64,000 nt of DNA from Kluyvera intermedia (GTDB taxonomy: Bacteria > Pseudomonadota > Gammaproteobacteria > Enterobacterales > Enterobacteriaceae): NCBI RefSeq assembly GCF_034424175.1, contig NZ_CP139986.1, forward strand, positions 2,728,001-2,792,000, read 5' to 3'. This document shows positions 51,974 through 60,590 of this stretch, in pieces. A model generated the notes under the pieces. That model made no database searches. It had not been told where the DNA came from and saw nothing but the letters and a program-made list of their open reading frames with translations. Numbering within the stretch: the stretch's first letter is position 1; the number at the start of each line of letters is the position of its first letter. The position numbers and the translations under genes were made by a program.

Positions 51974-51986
51974 GGATTGAAGCACA

Positions 51987-52030
51987 CGGCCTTAAGAGCA
52001 TGGCGCCCCGGCGTCACGCTCTTAAGGCCG
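51987..52030. promoter_or_regulatory. second hairpin before yeaL
   Basis: Perfect 13-base arms CGGCCTTAAGAGC (51987-51999) and GCTCTTAAGGCCG (52018-52030), with an 18-base GC-rich loop. It ends 50 bases before yeaL and has no T-run. Confidence 0.5.
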
Positions 52031-52080
52031 CGATAGCATTCAAACAGGCATTTTCTCTTTTTGGCAAGGATTACCTCTCT

Positions 52081-52527
52081 ATGCTCGATACCACCCTGAT
52101 TATTCTGCTGGGTTTGGCGGCACTTGGCTTTGTCAGCCATAACACCACCGTCGCCGTTTCTATCCTGGTTTTGATTATTATTCGAGTCACACCGCTCAGC
52201 ACTTTTTTCCCTTGGGTCGAAAAACAGGGGCTGAGCATCGGGATTATTATTCTGACCATCAGCGTGATGGCACCTATTGCCAGCGGTACGCTGCCTGCCA
52301 CCACGCTGCTGCACTCATTTGCCAACTGGAAATCACTGGTGGCTATCGCCGTCGGCGTGTTTGTTTCGTGGCTGGGTGGGCGTGGCGTTACGCTGATGGG
52401 AAGCCAGCCACATCTAGTGGCCGGGCTACTCATTGGTACCGTACTGGGCGTGGCCTTATTCCGGGGGGTGCCCGTCGGGCCACTGATTGCCGCCGGGCTG
52501 GTATCGCTGCTTATTGGGAAGTCGTAG
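52081..52527 (+). CDS. yeaL: DUF441 inner-membrane protein YeaL
   Basis: 148 residues, as in E. coli, with four hydrophobic segments and conserved LSIGIIILTISVMAPIASG and FRGVPVGPLIAAG. Function unknown. ATG at 52081 after AAGGA. The 3' end overlaps the convergent nimR by 17 bases. Confidence 0.94.
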   Translation: MLDTTLIILLGLAALGFVSHNTTVAVSILVLIIIRVTPLSTFFPWVEKQGLSIGIIILTISVMAPIASGTLPATTLLHSFANWKSLVAIAVGVFVSWLGGRGVTLMGSQPHLVAGLLIGTVLGVALFRGVPVGPLIAAGLVSLLIGKS

Positions 52528-53302
52528 TGAGTGAGGCCAGATAACGCCCAGGCGTCTGGCCGAGACCTTTGCGGAACATGGTGATAAAGGCGGTGGTCGA
52601 ATCGTAACCCAGCGACAATGCCGCCTGCTGCACGCTCATCCCACGCACCAGCATTTGTAACGCAAGGATGAGTTGCAGCTGATGCCGCCAGCGGCGGAAG
52701 TTCAGGCCAGTCTCCTTGACCACCAGCCGCGCCAGGTTGCGTTCACTCATCGCAAAACGTCCGGCCCACTGCGTCAGCGTCTGCCAATGCGCAGGCTCAC
52801 GCTCCATCATCTCGACCATCTGGCGAATTTTGGGATGCGCCGATACCGGTAACTGTAGCTGCTGCTCCGGCTGCTGGGGAAGCTCATCAAACAATACCTG
52901 CACAAGGCGCTCGGTTTCAGGCGTTTGACGTGACGCTTCATCTCGCAGCGCCAACGCCAGAATTAGCTCACGTACCAACGGCGAAATTTTTAACGTACAG
53001 CAATGTTCGGGCATGCGCGCGCAACCCGGCTCAATAAATAAAAAGCACAGCTCCGCTTGTGGCGTAGCACGATTACTGTGCGGCACTTCACCTGGAACCC
53101 ATACCGCAAATTGCGGTGGTACCATCCACAGCGCATTTTCCACTTCGCAGGTTATTGCGCCATGCAACGCCAGGATCAGCTGTCCTTTACGATGCTGATG
53201 CACTGGAATATGCTGCTCACTTTCCATGACCTGAATACCAAAGGCCACGGCGGCATCCTGATGGCTATCCGGGTGATAACCGTCTAAACCTAATCCCAAC
53301 AT
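52511..53302 (-). CDS. nimR: AraC-family regulator NimR (YeaM)
   Basis: 263 residues (E. coli 273). N-terminal cupin-type sensor (about 20-110) and C-terminal double helix-turn-helix (AALSLGYDSTTAFITMFRK). In E. coli it represses the divergent nimT; the 96-base shared region must hold its operator. Confidence 0.93.
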   Translation of the reverse strand: MLGLGLDGYHPDSHQDAAVAFGIQVMESEQHIPVHQHRKGQLILALHGAITCEVENALWMVPPQFAVWVPGEVPHSNRATPQAELCFLFIEPGCARMPEHCCTLKISPLVRELILALALRDEASRQTPETERLVQVLFDELPQQPEQQLQLPVSAHPKIRQMVEMMEREPAHWQTLTQWAGRFAMSERNLARLVVKETGLNFRRWRHQLQLILALQMLVRGMSVQQAALSLGYDSTTAFITMFRKGLGQTPGRYLASLTTTSQ

Positions 53303-53398
53303 GATTTTGTCCGAACTTAGCGATAATCTGTCATTTTAGCTTGATTTCAACAAAGGCAAAAACAGGTATCGTTGTCTTCCCATTTCTTTGTTGAGTAA

Positions 53399-54583
53399 AT
53401 GATGTCTTACTTATCCTCTTCTTCCAGCCAACGCGGGTTGTTGATTGTTGGGATCTTGCTGATTGCCTCCACGCTACGCGTGACCTTTACGGGCGCAGCA
53501 CCTCTGCTTGATGCCATCCGTGCCGACTATGGTTTAACGACCGCCCAGACCGGGCTGCTAACCACCCTGCCGTTATTAGCCTTCGGGCTGGTGTCCCCTC
53601 TGGCGGCGGGCATTGCCCGCCGACTTGGGATGGAGCGAAGTCTGTTTATCGCCATGGGGCTGATTTGTGCCGGGATCGCCATTCGCTCCCTCCCCTCAGT
53701 TGCGCTGATGTTTATCGGTACGGCGGTCATTGGTTGCGGGATAGCGCTCGGCAACGTCCTGCTGCCGGGCTTGATAAAACGTGATTTTTCCACCCAGGTT
53801 GCCAAATTTACCGGCGCGTATTCGGTAACCATGGGGGCCGCCGCCGCGCTCGGTTCCGCCCTGGTCGTACCGATCGCCCTGAGCGGATTTGGCTGGCGCG
53901 GTGCACTGCTGACGTTGATGGTCTTCCCACTGCTAGCAATGCTGTTCTGGTTACCTCAGTGGCGAGCAACGCAGGCCACCACGGTTTCCAGTAGCGGTGC
54001 GGCGCACAATCGCGGGATCTGGCGTTCCGCGCTGGCCTGGCAGGTCACGTTGTTCCTCGGCCTGAACTCGCTGGTTTATTATGTGATTATTGGCTGGCTG
54101 CCGGCCATTCTGATAAGCCAGGGCTACAGTGAAGCACAGGCCGGTTCGTTGCACGGCTTACTCCAGCTGGCGACAGCCGCACCGGGCTTTGTGGTGCCGC
54201 TGATTCTGCATCGCTTAAAAGATCAGCGCGGAATTGCCATTCTTGCAGCGCTAATGTGTGCCGTCAGCGCGCTAGGCTATACGCTGTTTCCATCACAAGC
54301 GGTGGTCTGGACCATTGTCTTTGGTTTTGGCTCCGGCGCAACGATGATTCTGGGTCTGACTTTTATTGGGCTGCGCGCCAGCTCGGCGCATCAGGCCGCC
54401 GCGCTCTCCGGTATGGCTCAGGCTGTGGGGTATTTGCTGGCAGCCTGCGGGCCACCGCTGATGGGGAAAATTCACGATGCCAGCGGTGCATGGCATATTT
54501 CGCTGATTGGCGTGGCGGTGATTGCACTCGCGATGGCAGTATTTGGCGGGTTAGCGGGACGTGATAGAGAGATGCCCCGTTAA
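53399..54583 (+). CDS. nimT: MFS exporter NimT (YeaN)
   Basis: 12-segment major facilitator, 394 residues (E. coli 393), CynX/NimT family; E. coli NimT exports 2-nitroimidazole. Two adjacent ATGs (53399 and 53402) are possible starts. The arrangement with nimR is conserved. Confidence 0.93.
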   Translation: MMSYLSSSSSQRGLLIVGILLIASTLRVTFTGAAPLLDAIRADYGLTTAQTGLLTTLPLLAFGLVSPLAAGIARRLGMERSLFIAMGLICAGIAIRSLPSVALMFIGTAVIGCGIALGNVLLPGLIKRDFSTQVAKFTGAYSVTMGAAAALGSALVVPIALSGFGWRGALLTLMVFPLLAMLFWLPQWRATQATTVSSSGAAHNRGIWRSALAWQVTLFLGLNSLVYYVIIGWLPAILISQGYSEAQAGSLHGLLQLATAAPGFVVPLILHRLKDQRGIAILAALMCAVSALGYTLFPSQAVVWTIVFGFGSGATMILGLTFIGLRASSAHQAAALSGMAQAVGYLLAACGPPLMGKIHDASGAWHISLIGVAVIALAMAVFGGLAGRDREMPR

Positions 54584-54623
54584 ATTCTTTCCTAACGTGG
54601 TATTACACCGAACCCTTCGTGAT

Positions 54624-54647
54624 ATTCCCGGCATCGCTGCCGGGAAT
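54624..54647. terminator. terminator between nimT and the amidotransferase gene
   Basis: 10-base stem ATTCCCGGCA / TGCCGGGAAT with a TCGC loop between convergent genes; only a weak T-rich tail on the plus side. Confidence 0.7.
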
Positions 54648-54655
54648 TGCATTTA

Positions 54656-55363
54656 TTACTGTGCCGCGGTGTGCAGGAAAGCCTGAACTAACGGCGCTGG
54701 GCGACCGGCCAGGGCATTACGCTCGTGTTGGAACAGCGTCGCGACAAAGAAAGGATGCGTCACCAACTCGACTGCGCGGATATCGCCATTATCATCCCAA
54801 CCGGTCACTCGCAGCGGTTGAACATCCAGTTCGGCAGCAAACTCAGGGGAAATACCGTAGTTACAGTGGTAACCCTCTTCAATACTGTCACGTCCGTAAG
54901 CGCGAGCAATCAGGGTATTGGCACGCAGTTCGATGGTGTCGGTTTTCTCCACCAGCGAACAGGTTAGCGGCGCAATCACCATACGCCCCTCGGTATCTGT
55001 TTCAGCGTGTGCGGCATCTTGCCAGCCCATCACATTACGCGCGTACTCCACAATCGCATGTTGAAAACCACCACAGGTTCCGAGGAACGGCACGCTATTT
55101 TCGCGGGCGTAACGTACTGCCGTCAGCGCGCCTTCCATATTCTGATAAGGGCTGGCTGGCACCAACCAGATGGCATTATAGTCGGCCAAATCCTCAGCGC
55201 TTTTAATATCCTGAGTGGGCAACCAATGGTATTCGACGGTCAGTTCCAGTACCGCAGCCGCGTCATCAATAGCCAAAGGAATCGCCTGATGCGCAATCAC
55301 ATCGGCATTATAGTCGCCCACCAGAGCGATACGAAGAGAGGGGGTCACAGCTGCGTTTTCCAT
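54656..55363 (-). CDS. CTP-synthase-like class I glutamine amidotransferase domain protein
   Basis: 235 residues, a free-standing GATase1 domain related to the C-terminus of CTP synthase. The nucleophile Cys is in FLGTCGGFQHAIVEYARNV and the His in HPFFVATLFQHER, where CTP synthase has HPEF and FQPE-type residues. No synthetase domain is present and the partner is unknown. Not present at this place in E. coli. Divergent from yeaO. Confidence 0.8.
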   Translation of the reverse strand: MENAAVTPSLRIALVGDYNADVIAHQAIPLAIDDAAAVLELTVEYHWLPTQDIKSAEDLADYNAIWLVPASPYQNMEGALTAVRYARENSVPFLGTCGGFQHAIVEYARNVMGWQDAAHAETDTEGRMVIAPLTCSLVEKTDTIELRANTLIARAYGRDSIEEGYHCNYGISPEFAAELDVQPLRVTGWDDNGDIRAVELVTHPFFVATLFQHERNALAGRPAPLVQAFLHTAAQ

Positions 55364-55502
55364 GGAGGTCCTTATGTACAGACGATTACGAACGGCATAA
55401 GGAGCCTCACATTAGCGATCTGTGGACCGAATAGCAACACCCTGATAGCGAACCCGACGATTCTTTGTGGTATGGTCAAAAAAGGATAAAGGGAGGAAGG
55501 AT

Positions 55503-55847
55503 ATGATCCAGTGTAAACGCGTTTATGACGCCGCCGCATCCGATGACGGCTACCGTATTCTGGTTGATAGACTTTGGCCGCGTGGCATTAAAAAGGAGGC
55601 GCTTATCTTCGATGAGTGGTGCAAAGACCTCACCCCGTCAGCCGAGCTTCGCAAAGCCTACCACGGTGAAGTTATCGACTTTGCCACCTTTTGCCAGCAC
55701 TATCGCGAAGAGCTTTCACACCATCGTGAAGAGGGCCAGCGCCTGGCTAAAATTGCGCAAGATAAGGGGCTGACGCTGATTTACGCCGCCACTAACACCA
55801 CGCAAAATCACGCACGGGTGCTCGCCGACTGGCTGAAGAATCTGTAA
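55503..55847 (+). CDS. yeaO: DUF488 family protein YeaO
   Basis: 114 residues (E. coli 115), cytoplasmic, with DGYRILVDRLWPRGIKK. Function unknown. ATG at 55503 after GGAGGAAGG; the longer ORF is not supported. Confidence 0.93.
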   Translation: MIQCKRVYDAAASDDGYRILVDRLWPRGIKKEALIFDEWCKDLTPSAELRKAYHGEVIDFATFCQHYREELSHHREEGQRLAKIAQDKGLTLIYAATNTTQNHARVLADWLKNL

Positions 55848-55856
55848 CTCACTACG

Positions 55857-55880
55857 ACGCGACGTCATCTGTCGTCGCGT
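55857..55880. terminator. hairpin between yeaO and the next gene
   Basis: Arms ACGCGACG (55857-55864) and CGTCGCGT (55873-55880) just after the yeaO stop, at the convergent end. No T-run. Confidence 0.5.
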
Positions 55881-56185
55881 TACCCTATCAGCGCAACGCG
55901 TTCTTTTGCCGGTAGCACATCGGGCGTTAACGGTAGCAAATATTCCGCTCGCACAAACGCAAAACCATACTGGTTTTCACTCGCACTGACATCCCCGGTA
56001 ACCAACCACAGCGAGCGAGGTGCGTCAGCAGCCAGCTCTGTCATCACGCCATTAACCGGATTCAAACAGCGTTCGCCTGGATTAATCAGTGCAAACAGTT
56101 CCACGCTCTTACCAATATTAGCGCGGCCGACAGGAGTGCGGGCACCGATGATGATGGCGGTGGTGCCCGGTTTAAGCGAATACAT
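55880..56185 (-). CDS. uncharacterised 101-residue protein
   Basis: I do not recognise this protein. It has no signal peptide or membrane segment. The start at 56185 follows GAGAG. The composition is balanced and the codon use is like its neighbours, so it looks like a resident gene rather than a chance ORF. It lies downstream of yoaF on the same strand, with 60 bases between. Confidence 0.6.
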   Translation of the reverse strand: MYSLKPGTTAIIIGARTPVGRANIGKSVELFALINPGERCLNPVNGVMTELAADAPRSLWLVTGDVSASENQYGFAFVRAEYLLPLTPDVLPAKERVALIG

Positions 56186-56245
56186 ACATCTCTCGTTAAT
56201 CAGAATTATCTTAGAGGCGTAGTGTACTGGAAGGATAATTTACTG

Positions 56246-56494
56246 TCATTTATTCTGTGGGTGATCGCGACGCCATAGCGCCCATTCCTCAATGGTTTCA
56301 CCATTGGGCAGCTTACAAAGGCTTGATTCACCCTGCGCATTGACCTGGCGGAGGCTTTCTCCGCCCTTCTGCTGGCAGTAAACAGCAGCAGGATTGGCCA
56401 TACCGATCTGTGGTGGTTTAGGCGCCTCTGGTTCGGCATGTGTTGCGCAGCCGATCAGGAATAACGGGAAGAGTAAGCACACACGATTCAACAT
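56246..56494 (-). CDS. yoaF: DUF333 lipoprotein YoaF
   Basis: 82 residues (E. coli 84). Lipoprotein signal with lipobox LIGC, then a DUF333 domain (ANPAAVYCQQKGGE, CKLPNGETIEEWAL). Function unknown; probably at the outer membrane. Confidence 0.92.
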   Translation of the reverse strand: MLNRVCLLFPLFLIGCATHAEPEAPKPPQIGMANPAAVYCQQKGGESLRQVNAQGESSLCKLPNGETIEEWALWRRDHPQNK

Positions 56495-56816
56495 TTTATC
56501 TCCATAGTTTCTGGCGAGAGTTTAGCTTTAAACTCCATAATTTCTTCAATTTAACTACACTTTTGCGACGTATTATCTGTCTCGTTCTCTACTGACCAGA
56601 GAACAGAACATTCCATAATCAATGAGTTATTTTTGCCCCATCGCCCCCGATGGGGCTTTTTTTTATCTGCTACAACAAGCCACCAACCTACGATATGCCA
56701 CCTTTTGGTCACACAACGCTTACCTTCTCGATACATAATGTATAAAATTTAGTGAATCCAGTTTCGTTTAGGATCATACACTATCAAACACATTATCGTT
56801 GAGGGCCTTCGTTTTC
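56495..56816. other. yoaF-dgcP divergent region
   Basis: 322 bases. Besides the promoters of yoaF and dgcP it holds an orphan plus-strand terminator at 56635-56664 that belongs to no annotated gene; see the candidate small RNA entry. Confidence 0.6.
56583..56664 (+). ncRNA. candidate Hfq-type small RNA upstream of dgcP
   Basis: About 82 bases. A -10-like TATTAT (56571-56576) would start transcription near 56583; the -35 is poor. Then come a 5' hairpin GTTCTCT-ACTGACC-AGAGAAC, an AU-rich single-stranded linker, and a strong terminator (GCCCCATCG-CCCC-CGATGGGGC plus T8, 56635-56664). This is the usual layout of an Hfq-dependent sRNA. No plus-strand gene ends here. I do not recognise it as a named RNA. 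Confidence 0.5.
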
Positions 56817-57836
56817 ATGTCAGATATCATTCTTGCACGAGTGTCGCAAACACTTGCCACTGAACAGTCGCTGGAAGGCCTTGTTCGACAACTGCTTGAG
56901 ATGCTGGGATTGGTCACCAATATGGAATCAACCTATCTGACGAAAATTGATACCGAGGCTCAACTGCAGCATATTGTTTATTCGCGTAACAGCGGTGAGA
57001 TGACCATCCCGGAGAATTTATCCGTACCGTGGGGCGATACGCTGTGCAAGCGTGCGATGGACGATCATTGCTTCTACAGCGACCACGTTCCAGATCAGTG
57101 GAGTGATTGCGATGCGGCAAAAGCGTTAGGGATCACCACCTTCCTCAGCACGCCAATTCATCTGACCGATGGTTCATTGTACGGAACGCTTTGTGCCACC
57201 AGCACTGCGCAAAAACCACTGAGCTTTAACAGTGAACATGTGCTTGCGCTGTTCGCGAGTATCATCGCGCGCTACATCGAAAAAGAATCTTTGGTGGCGC
57301 AACTGCAGGAAGCGAACGCGGCGCTTATTTACCACTCTTACACCGACGTGTTGACCGGCTTACCAAACCGTCGCGCCGTATTTGAGAATCTGGAAGTCTT
57401 ATTCTCGCTGGCACGTCATTTAAACCATTCGGTACTGCTCGCCTTTATCGATCTCGATAAATTTAAGATGATCAACGATTGTTATGGGCACCAGGCGGGC
57501 GATGCATTTTTACAGCAGGTTGGGCAGCGGCTGAAATTAGGCATTACTGCTGAGGACCAGTTGGGTCGATTAGGGGGTGATGAGTTTATGGTCGCAACAC
57601 TCTCACGTACGACTGAACAGCTTGAACAGTTTAGTCAAACGCTGCGCAAGCTCCTGATTGGTGATTATCTGTTGGGCGACACAATTATTCATTATCCTGG
57701 CGCCAGTATTGGCACGGTGGTGGTAGATCCCAATGAAATGAATCCAGACGCTGCGCTGCGTGCTGCCGATAGCGAGATGTATCAGGACAAAAAATTTCGC
57801 CATCGCCCGGAAATTAGCGCACAGCGACTGGGGTAA
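56817..57836 (+). CDS. dgcP: diguanylate cyclase DgcP (GAF-GGDEF)
   Basis: 339 residues (E. coli 341). An N-terminal GAF domain (about 1-160) and a GGDEF domain with the motif intact at 253-257. The RxxD I-site is lost. No membrane segments: cytoplasmic. E. coli DgcP is found at the cell poles. ATG at 56817; six further codons upstream are open. Confidence 0.93.
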   Translation: MSDIILARVSQTLATEQSLEGLVRQLLEMLGLVTNMESTYLTKIDTEAQLQHIVYSRNSGEMTIPENLSVPWGDTLCKRAMDDHCFYSDHVPDQWSDCDAAKALGITTFLSTPIHLTDGSLYGTLCATSTAQKPLSFNSEHVLALFASIIARYIEKESLVAQLQEANAALIYHSYTDVLTGLPNRRAVFENLEVLFSLARHLNHSVLLAFIDLDKFKMINDCYGHQAGDAFLQQVGQRLKLGITAEDQLGRLGGDEFMVATLSRTTEQLEQFSQTLRKLLIGDYLLGDTIIHYPGASIGTVVVDPNEMNPDAALRAADSEMYQDKKFRHRPEISAQRLG

Positions 57837-57883
57837 TTACAGTATTATACGCGCTGTCTATTGATAACAATCAGGATGTCACC

Positions 57884-57988
57884 ATGAGATTGGGTATCGC
57901 CTTCCCTATCGTTATTTTCTTTATCGCGGTTGTCTTTCTGGGTTGGTTCTTTATTGGCGGCTATGCGCTGCCAGGAGGAGCACAATGA
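57884..57988 (+). CDS. yoaK: small membrane protein YoaK
   Basis: 34 residues, one membrane segment, reading MRLGIAFPIVIFFIAVVFLG and ending GGYALPGGAQ; E. coli YoaK has 32. Overlaps yoaJ as ATGA. Confidence 0.88.
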   Translation: MRLGIAFPIVIFFIAVVFLGWFFIGGYALPGGAQ

Positions 57989-58059
57989 GAAAGACCACGA
58001 TAATCATGTTAGCCATCGCCATCATTACCGTAGTGGGTGTGGAGTTTGGTTGGTGGTAA
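57985..58059 (+). CDS. yoaJ: small membrane protein YoaJ
   Basis: 24 residues, MRKTTIIMLAIAIITVVG followed by VEFGWW, the length and ending of E. coli YoaJ. The Shine-Dalgarno GGAGGAG lies inside the end of yoaK, so the two are translationally coupled. Function unknown. Confidence 0.88.
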   Translation: MRKTTIIMLAIAIITVVGVEFGWW

Positions 58060-58087
58060 TGCAATGATAAGCCGGATATTTACCGGC

Positions 58088-59563
58088 TTATCGCCCTTCT
58101 CCGTGTTTTTTCTTCATCTCATACATCTGCGCATCAGCCTGCCCAATAGCATCATCCAGTGAGTCCACGCACGGCGCAACGCCCCAGGATACCGATAAGG
58201 GTACCGGATGCCCTTGCGGGCTAAAGGGATAAACGGCAATCCTGGCCGCAATTCGTTCAGCAATCATGTGCGTATGCGCAATATCCGTGCGGTTTAGCAG
58301 GATAATAAATTCATCACCGCCGCTGCGGATAACCCAATCAGCATTGGCGCGAACGTCTGTCAGCATACACTCTGAGATGGCTTGTAGCGCTTTGTCTCCA
58401 GCCGTATGCCCATAGTTATCGTTAATGGCTTTAAACTTGTTACAGTCGAAAAGGATCACCGTACTAAACGGCAATGAACGCTGCTGGACAAGGGCAAAAA
58501 TATTCCTCGTAAAGCAGCCTGTCAGCGGGTCACGGTAGAAACGTAAGTCCGCTCGATTTAAGTGAAAACGGAAAAACAGGAACAGCAGAACCAATAGCAC
58601 GGGGGCCAGAACCAACATCATTAATGCCCAGAAATCCTGAGTCACAAAAAGCCAGACAGGCTGCGCGTATTTGATTTCGTAGCGTAAAGATATTTGATGA
58701 ATTCGATAGTTATCAAACCAATCGCAATTACCGACAATACACAGCAATTCCCCGGTCTGACGGCTCTGGAGTCCAAGAATTAATCCTTCAGGTATCTGGT
58801 GATTAAATGCCGACATGAGCATTCGTCGAATTTCGGCACGCGAAAGATCGTAGACAAGATAAGCCACAATATTATTGCTTGGCTCGCCTGCTGAAAGATC
58901 GTAGATGTAGCTGACGATACTATATCCCAGGTCACCGGTAATTTTATCACCGTAAAATTGAGTCGCACTCTGCGACTTTTTACGTAAGCTTTTTTGCAAG
59001 ACACGGTCATAAAACATTTCCGGCTCGCTAAAAAAATGACGAGGGTTTTTCGCCATTTGCGAAGTCTCAAAATTAAATGGCGCGGAATCGGCTGGGTTAA
59101 ACCAGTAAAACCAGCGGCCATCATTGGCGATAAGATAGCGATGAATATCGTGCTGTTCGGGGTTCAACGCCCGGACTTTGCTTCGTATGTATTCGGCAGC
59201 AGTGTAGATACAGCGAGCGCTGTCATCAGGTTTCCTGGTGATTAATGTGCCGTGTTCGGTATCAAAAGCGTTGGGATCGGCATTTATCCCCCATGCATCT
59301 CCTCGGGGAATAAACAACGAGTCATCACCGCACAAGCGATGACGGCTGATCTGCTGATAGCGCACGCCCGTCGCCTCTGCCATCAACTCATTGTCATTAA
59401 ACATTGACACCATTTGGCTTTGTAGCGCGTTTATACCTTCGTTAACTCGCGCGACAGAGCGCTGGTAGAAGAAAAAAATGGCTGTACAAACAAGCAGACA
59501 GGTCACCGCTGCCGATGCAACGAGAGATTGTTTTTTGCGTAGACTATCCTGAATAATTCTCAC
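58088..59563 (-). CDS. membrane diguanylate cyclase
   Basis: 491 residues. A membrane segment at about 15-35, a periplasmic region with two Cys (RLCGD and ARCIY), a second membrane segment at about 313-335, then GGDEF. The motif is intact (from residue 415), but the I-site position reads ANAD, without Arg, so feedback inhibition is probably absent. I could not match it with confidence to a named E. coli cyclase. It is not the DgcJ of 46.3 kb. Confidence 0.85.
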   Translation of the reverse strand: MRIIQDSLRKKQSLVASAAVTCLLVCTAIFFFYQRSVARVNEGINALQSQMVSMFNDNELMAEATGVRYQQISRHRLCGDDSLFIPRGDAWGINADPNAFDTEHGTLITRKPDDSARCIYTAAEYIRSKVRALNPEQHDIHRYLIANDGRWFYWFNPADSAPFNFETSQMAKNPRHFFSEPEMFYDRVLQKSLRKKSQSATQFYGDKITGDLGYSIVSYIYDLSAGEPSNNIVAYLVYDLSRAEIRRMLMSAFNHQIPEGLILGLQSRQTGELLCIVGNCDWFDNYRIHQISLRYEIKYAQPVWLFVTQDFWALMMLVLAPVLLVLLFLFFRFHLNRADLRFYRDPLTGCFTRNIFALVQQRSLPFSTVILFDCNKFKAINDNYGHTAGDKALQAISECMLTDVRANADWVIRSGGDEFIILLNRTDIAHTHMIAERIAARIAVYPFSPQGHPVPLSVSWGVAPCVDSLDDAIGQADAQMYEMKKKHGEGR

Positions 59564-59758
59564 TGATACCCCGTACCGATGGGTTAAATCCTTGAAACGC
59601 CACCTACGTGACTCATCGAGGCGTCACGGTACGTTTTCATTTCGTATCTGAATCATTATGGGTGATTAATACCGCAAGCGGGGATTTGATCGTGTCAGGC
59701 TTTGTTCACAATGGCAATAGGATTTCAGGAAGGCGAGCAGGATACTCGCCTGTCAGAA

Positions 59759-60019
59759 TTAACGCTGGATTTCAGAGCCTAAAAATAAAAAGGCGAGCGG
59801 GATCGAAAAGAGCACCGTAAAAATCGAACTGTAAACCATGACCATGGCACCTTGCAGTACAAACATGCTCGTCGTCCATTGCGAATACGGTAAATTATAT
59901 TCGCTGACTACACCACCAAAGGTCGCCCGTCCCACCACTATGACGGCAATAACAAATACCACTAAAGCGGAAAGCAGAAATTTTTTGCCATTCGGCGTCC
60001 GCAGTTTCTCAAGAATCAT
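59759..60019 (-). CDS. small inner-membrane protein, possibly DUF2534
   Basis: 86 residues with two hydrophobic segments (about 14-32 and 55-80) and a polar centre. It resembles the short DUF2534 membrane family as I remember it, but I am not certain. Shine-Dalgarno GGGAGG before the ATG at 60019. Function unknown. Confidence 0.65.
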   Translation of the reverse strand: MILEKLRTPNGKKFLLSALVVFVIAVIVVGRATFGGVVSEYNLPYSQWTTSMFVLQGAMVMVYSSIFTVLFSIPLAFLFLGSEIQR

Positions 60020-60152
60020 CGTATCCTCCCGACGCTGTTCTCACAATATTTCGCTGTATTTGTAACATTAATGAAGCATAAATTGAATGTTTTTTGTTGC
60101 CGGACTTTCACAAAGCCGCTGGTAAAAAGATCATAAATTTAACCCTAACCGT

Positions 60153-60175
60153 AAGTTGTATTTAAAATGCATTTT
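60153..60175 (+). promoter_or_regulatory. NsrR-like site upstream of the yeaR pair
   Basis: AAGTTGTATTT-A-AAATGCATTTT is an 11-1-11 near-palindrome close to the NsrR consensus, about 60 bases before the first yeaR copy. NsrR (nitric oxide) and NarL/NarP (nitrate) control yeaR-yoaG in E. coli. Confidence 0.65.
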
Positions 60176-60232
60176 CCGATAAACAGCTCACTAAATTTGT
60201 GATTTAATACATTCAACGTATAGGGGGAAAAC

Positions 60233-60559
60233 ATGCTACGCATTCCGCAAAGTTGTATTCATACCCGTTCCACGCCGTTCTGGAACAAGGACACGGCGCC
60301 AGCCGGTATTTTCCAGCGTCACCTCGATAAAGGGACGCGCCAGGGAGTTTATCCACGACTCTCCGTTCATCAAGGGTCGATTCGCTATCTGGGTTTCGCG
60401 TCTGAAACGTCACCCGAACCGGAAAGTGAACTGATTATAGAAGCCGGTCACTTTGGCGTTTTTCCGCCAGAGAAATGGCATTACATCGAAACGATGACCG
60501 ACGACACCGTATTTAACATCGACTTCTTCGTCGAAGCTGATGTGCTGAAATCTCTATAG
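60233..60559 (+). CDS. yeaR: YeaR family cupin-like protein, copy A
   Basis: 108 residues, DUF1971 (TehB-like cupin). Its N-terminal and middle parts (IHTRSTPFWNKDTAPAGIF, KGTRQGVYPRLSV) are the closest of the two copies to E. coli YeaR. The C-terminus is shorter. First gene of a yeaR-yeaR-yoaG operon, 31 bases before copy B. Confidence 0.9.
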   Translation: MLRIPQSCIHTRSTPFWNKDTAPAGIFQRHLDKGTRQGVYPRLSVHQGSIRYLGFASETSPEPESELIIEAGHFGVFPPEKWHYIETMTDDTVFNIDFFVEADVLKSL

Positions 60560-60590
60560 GCCTGTAAAGCCATGTAGTAAGGAGCCATCT

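Noticed and set aside
53057..53287. ORFs opposite nimR
   Set aside because: Short antisense frames inside a conserved AraC-family gene; no ribosome binding site.
59732..59750. Hairpin GGCGAG-CAGGATA-CTCGCC as terminator of the 86-residue membrane protein gene
   Set aside because: Only a 6-base stem with no T-run on the relevant strand.
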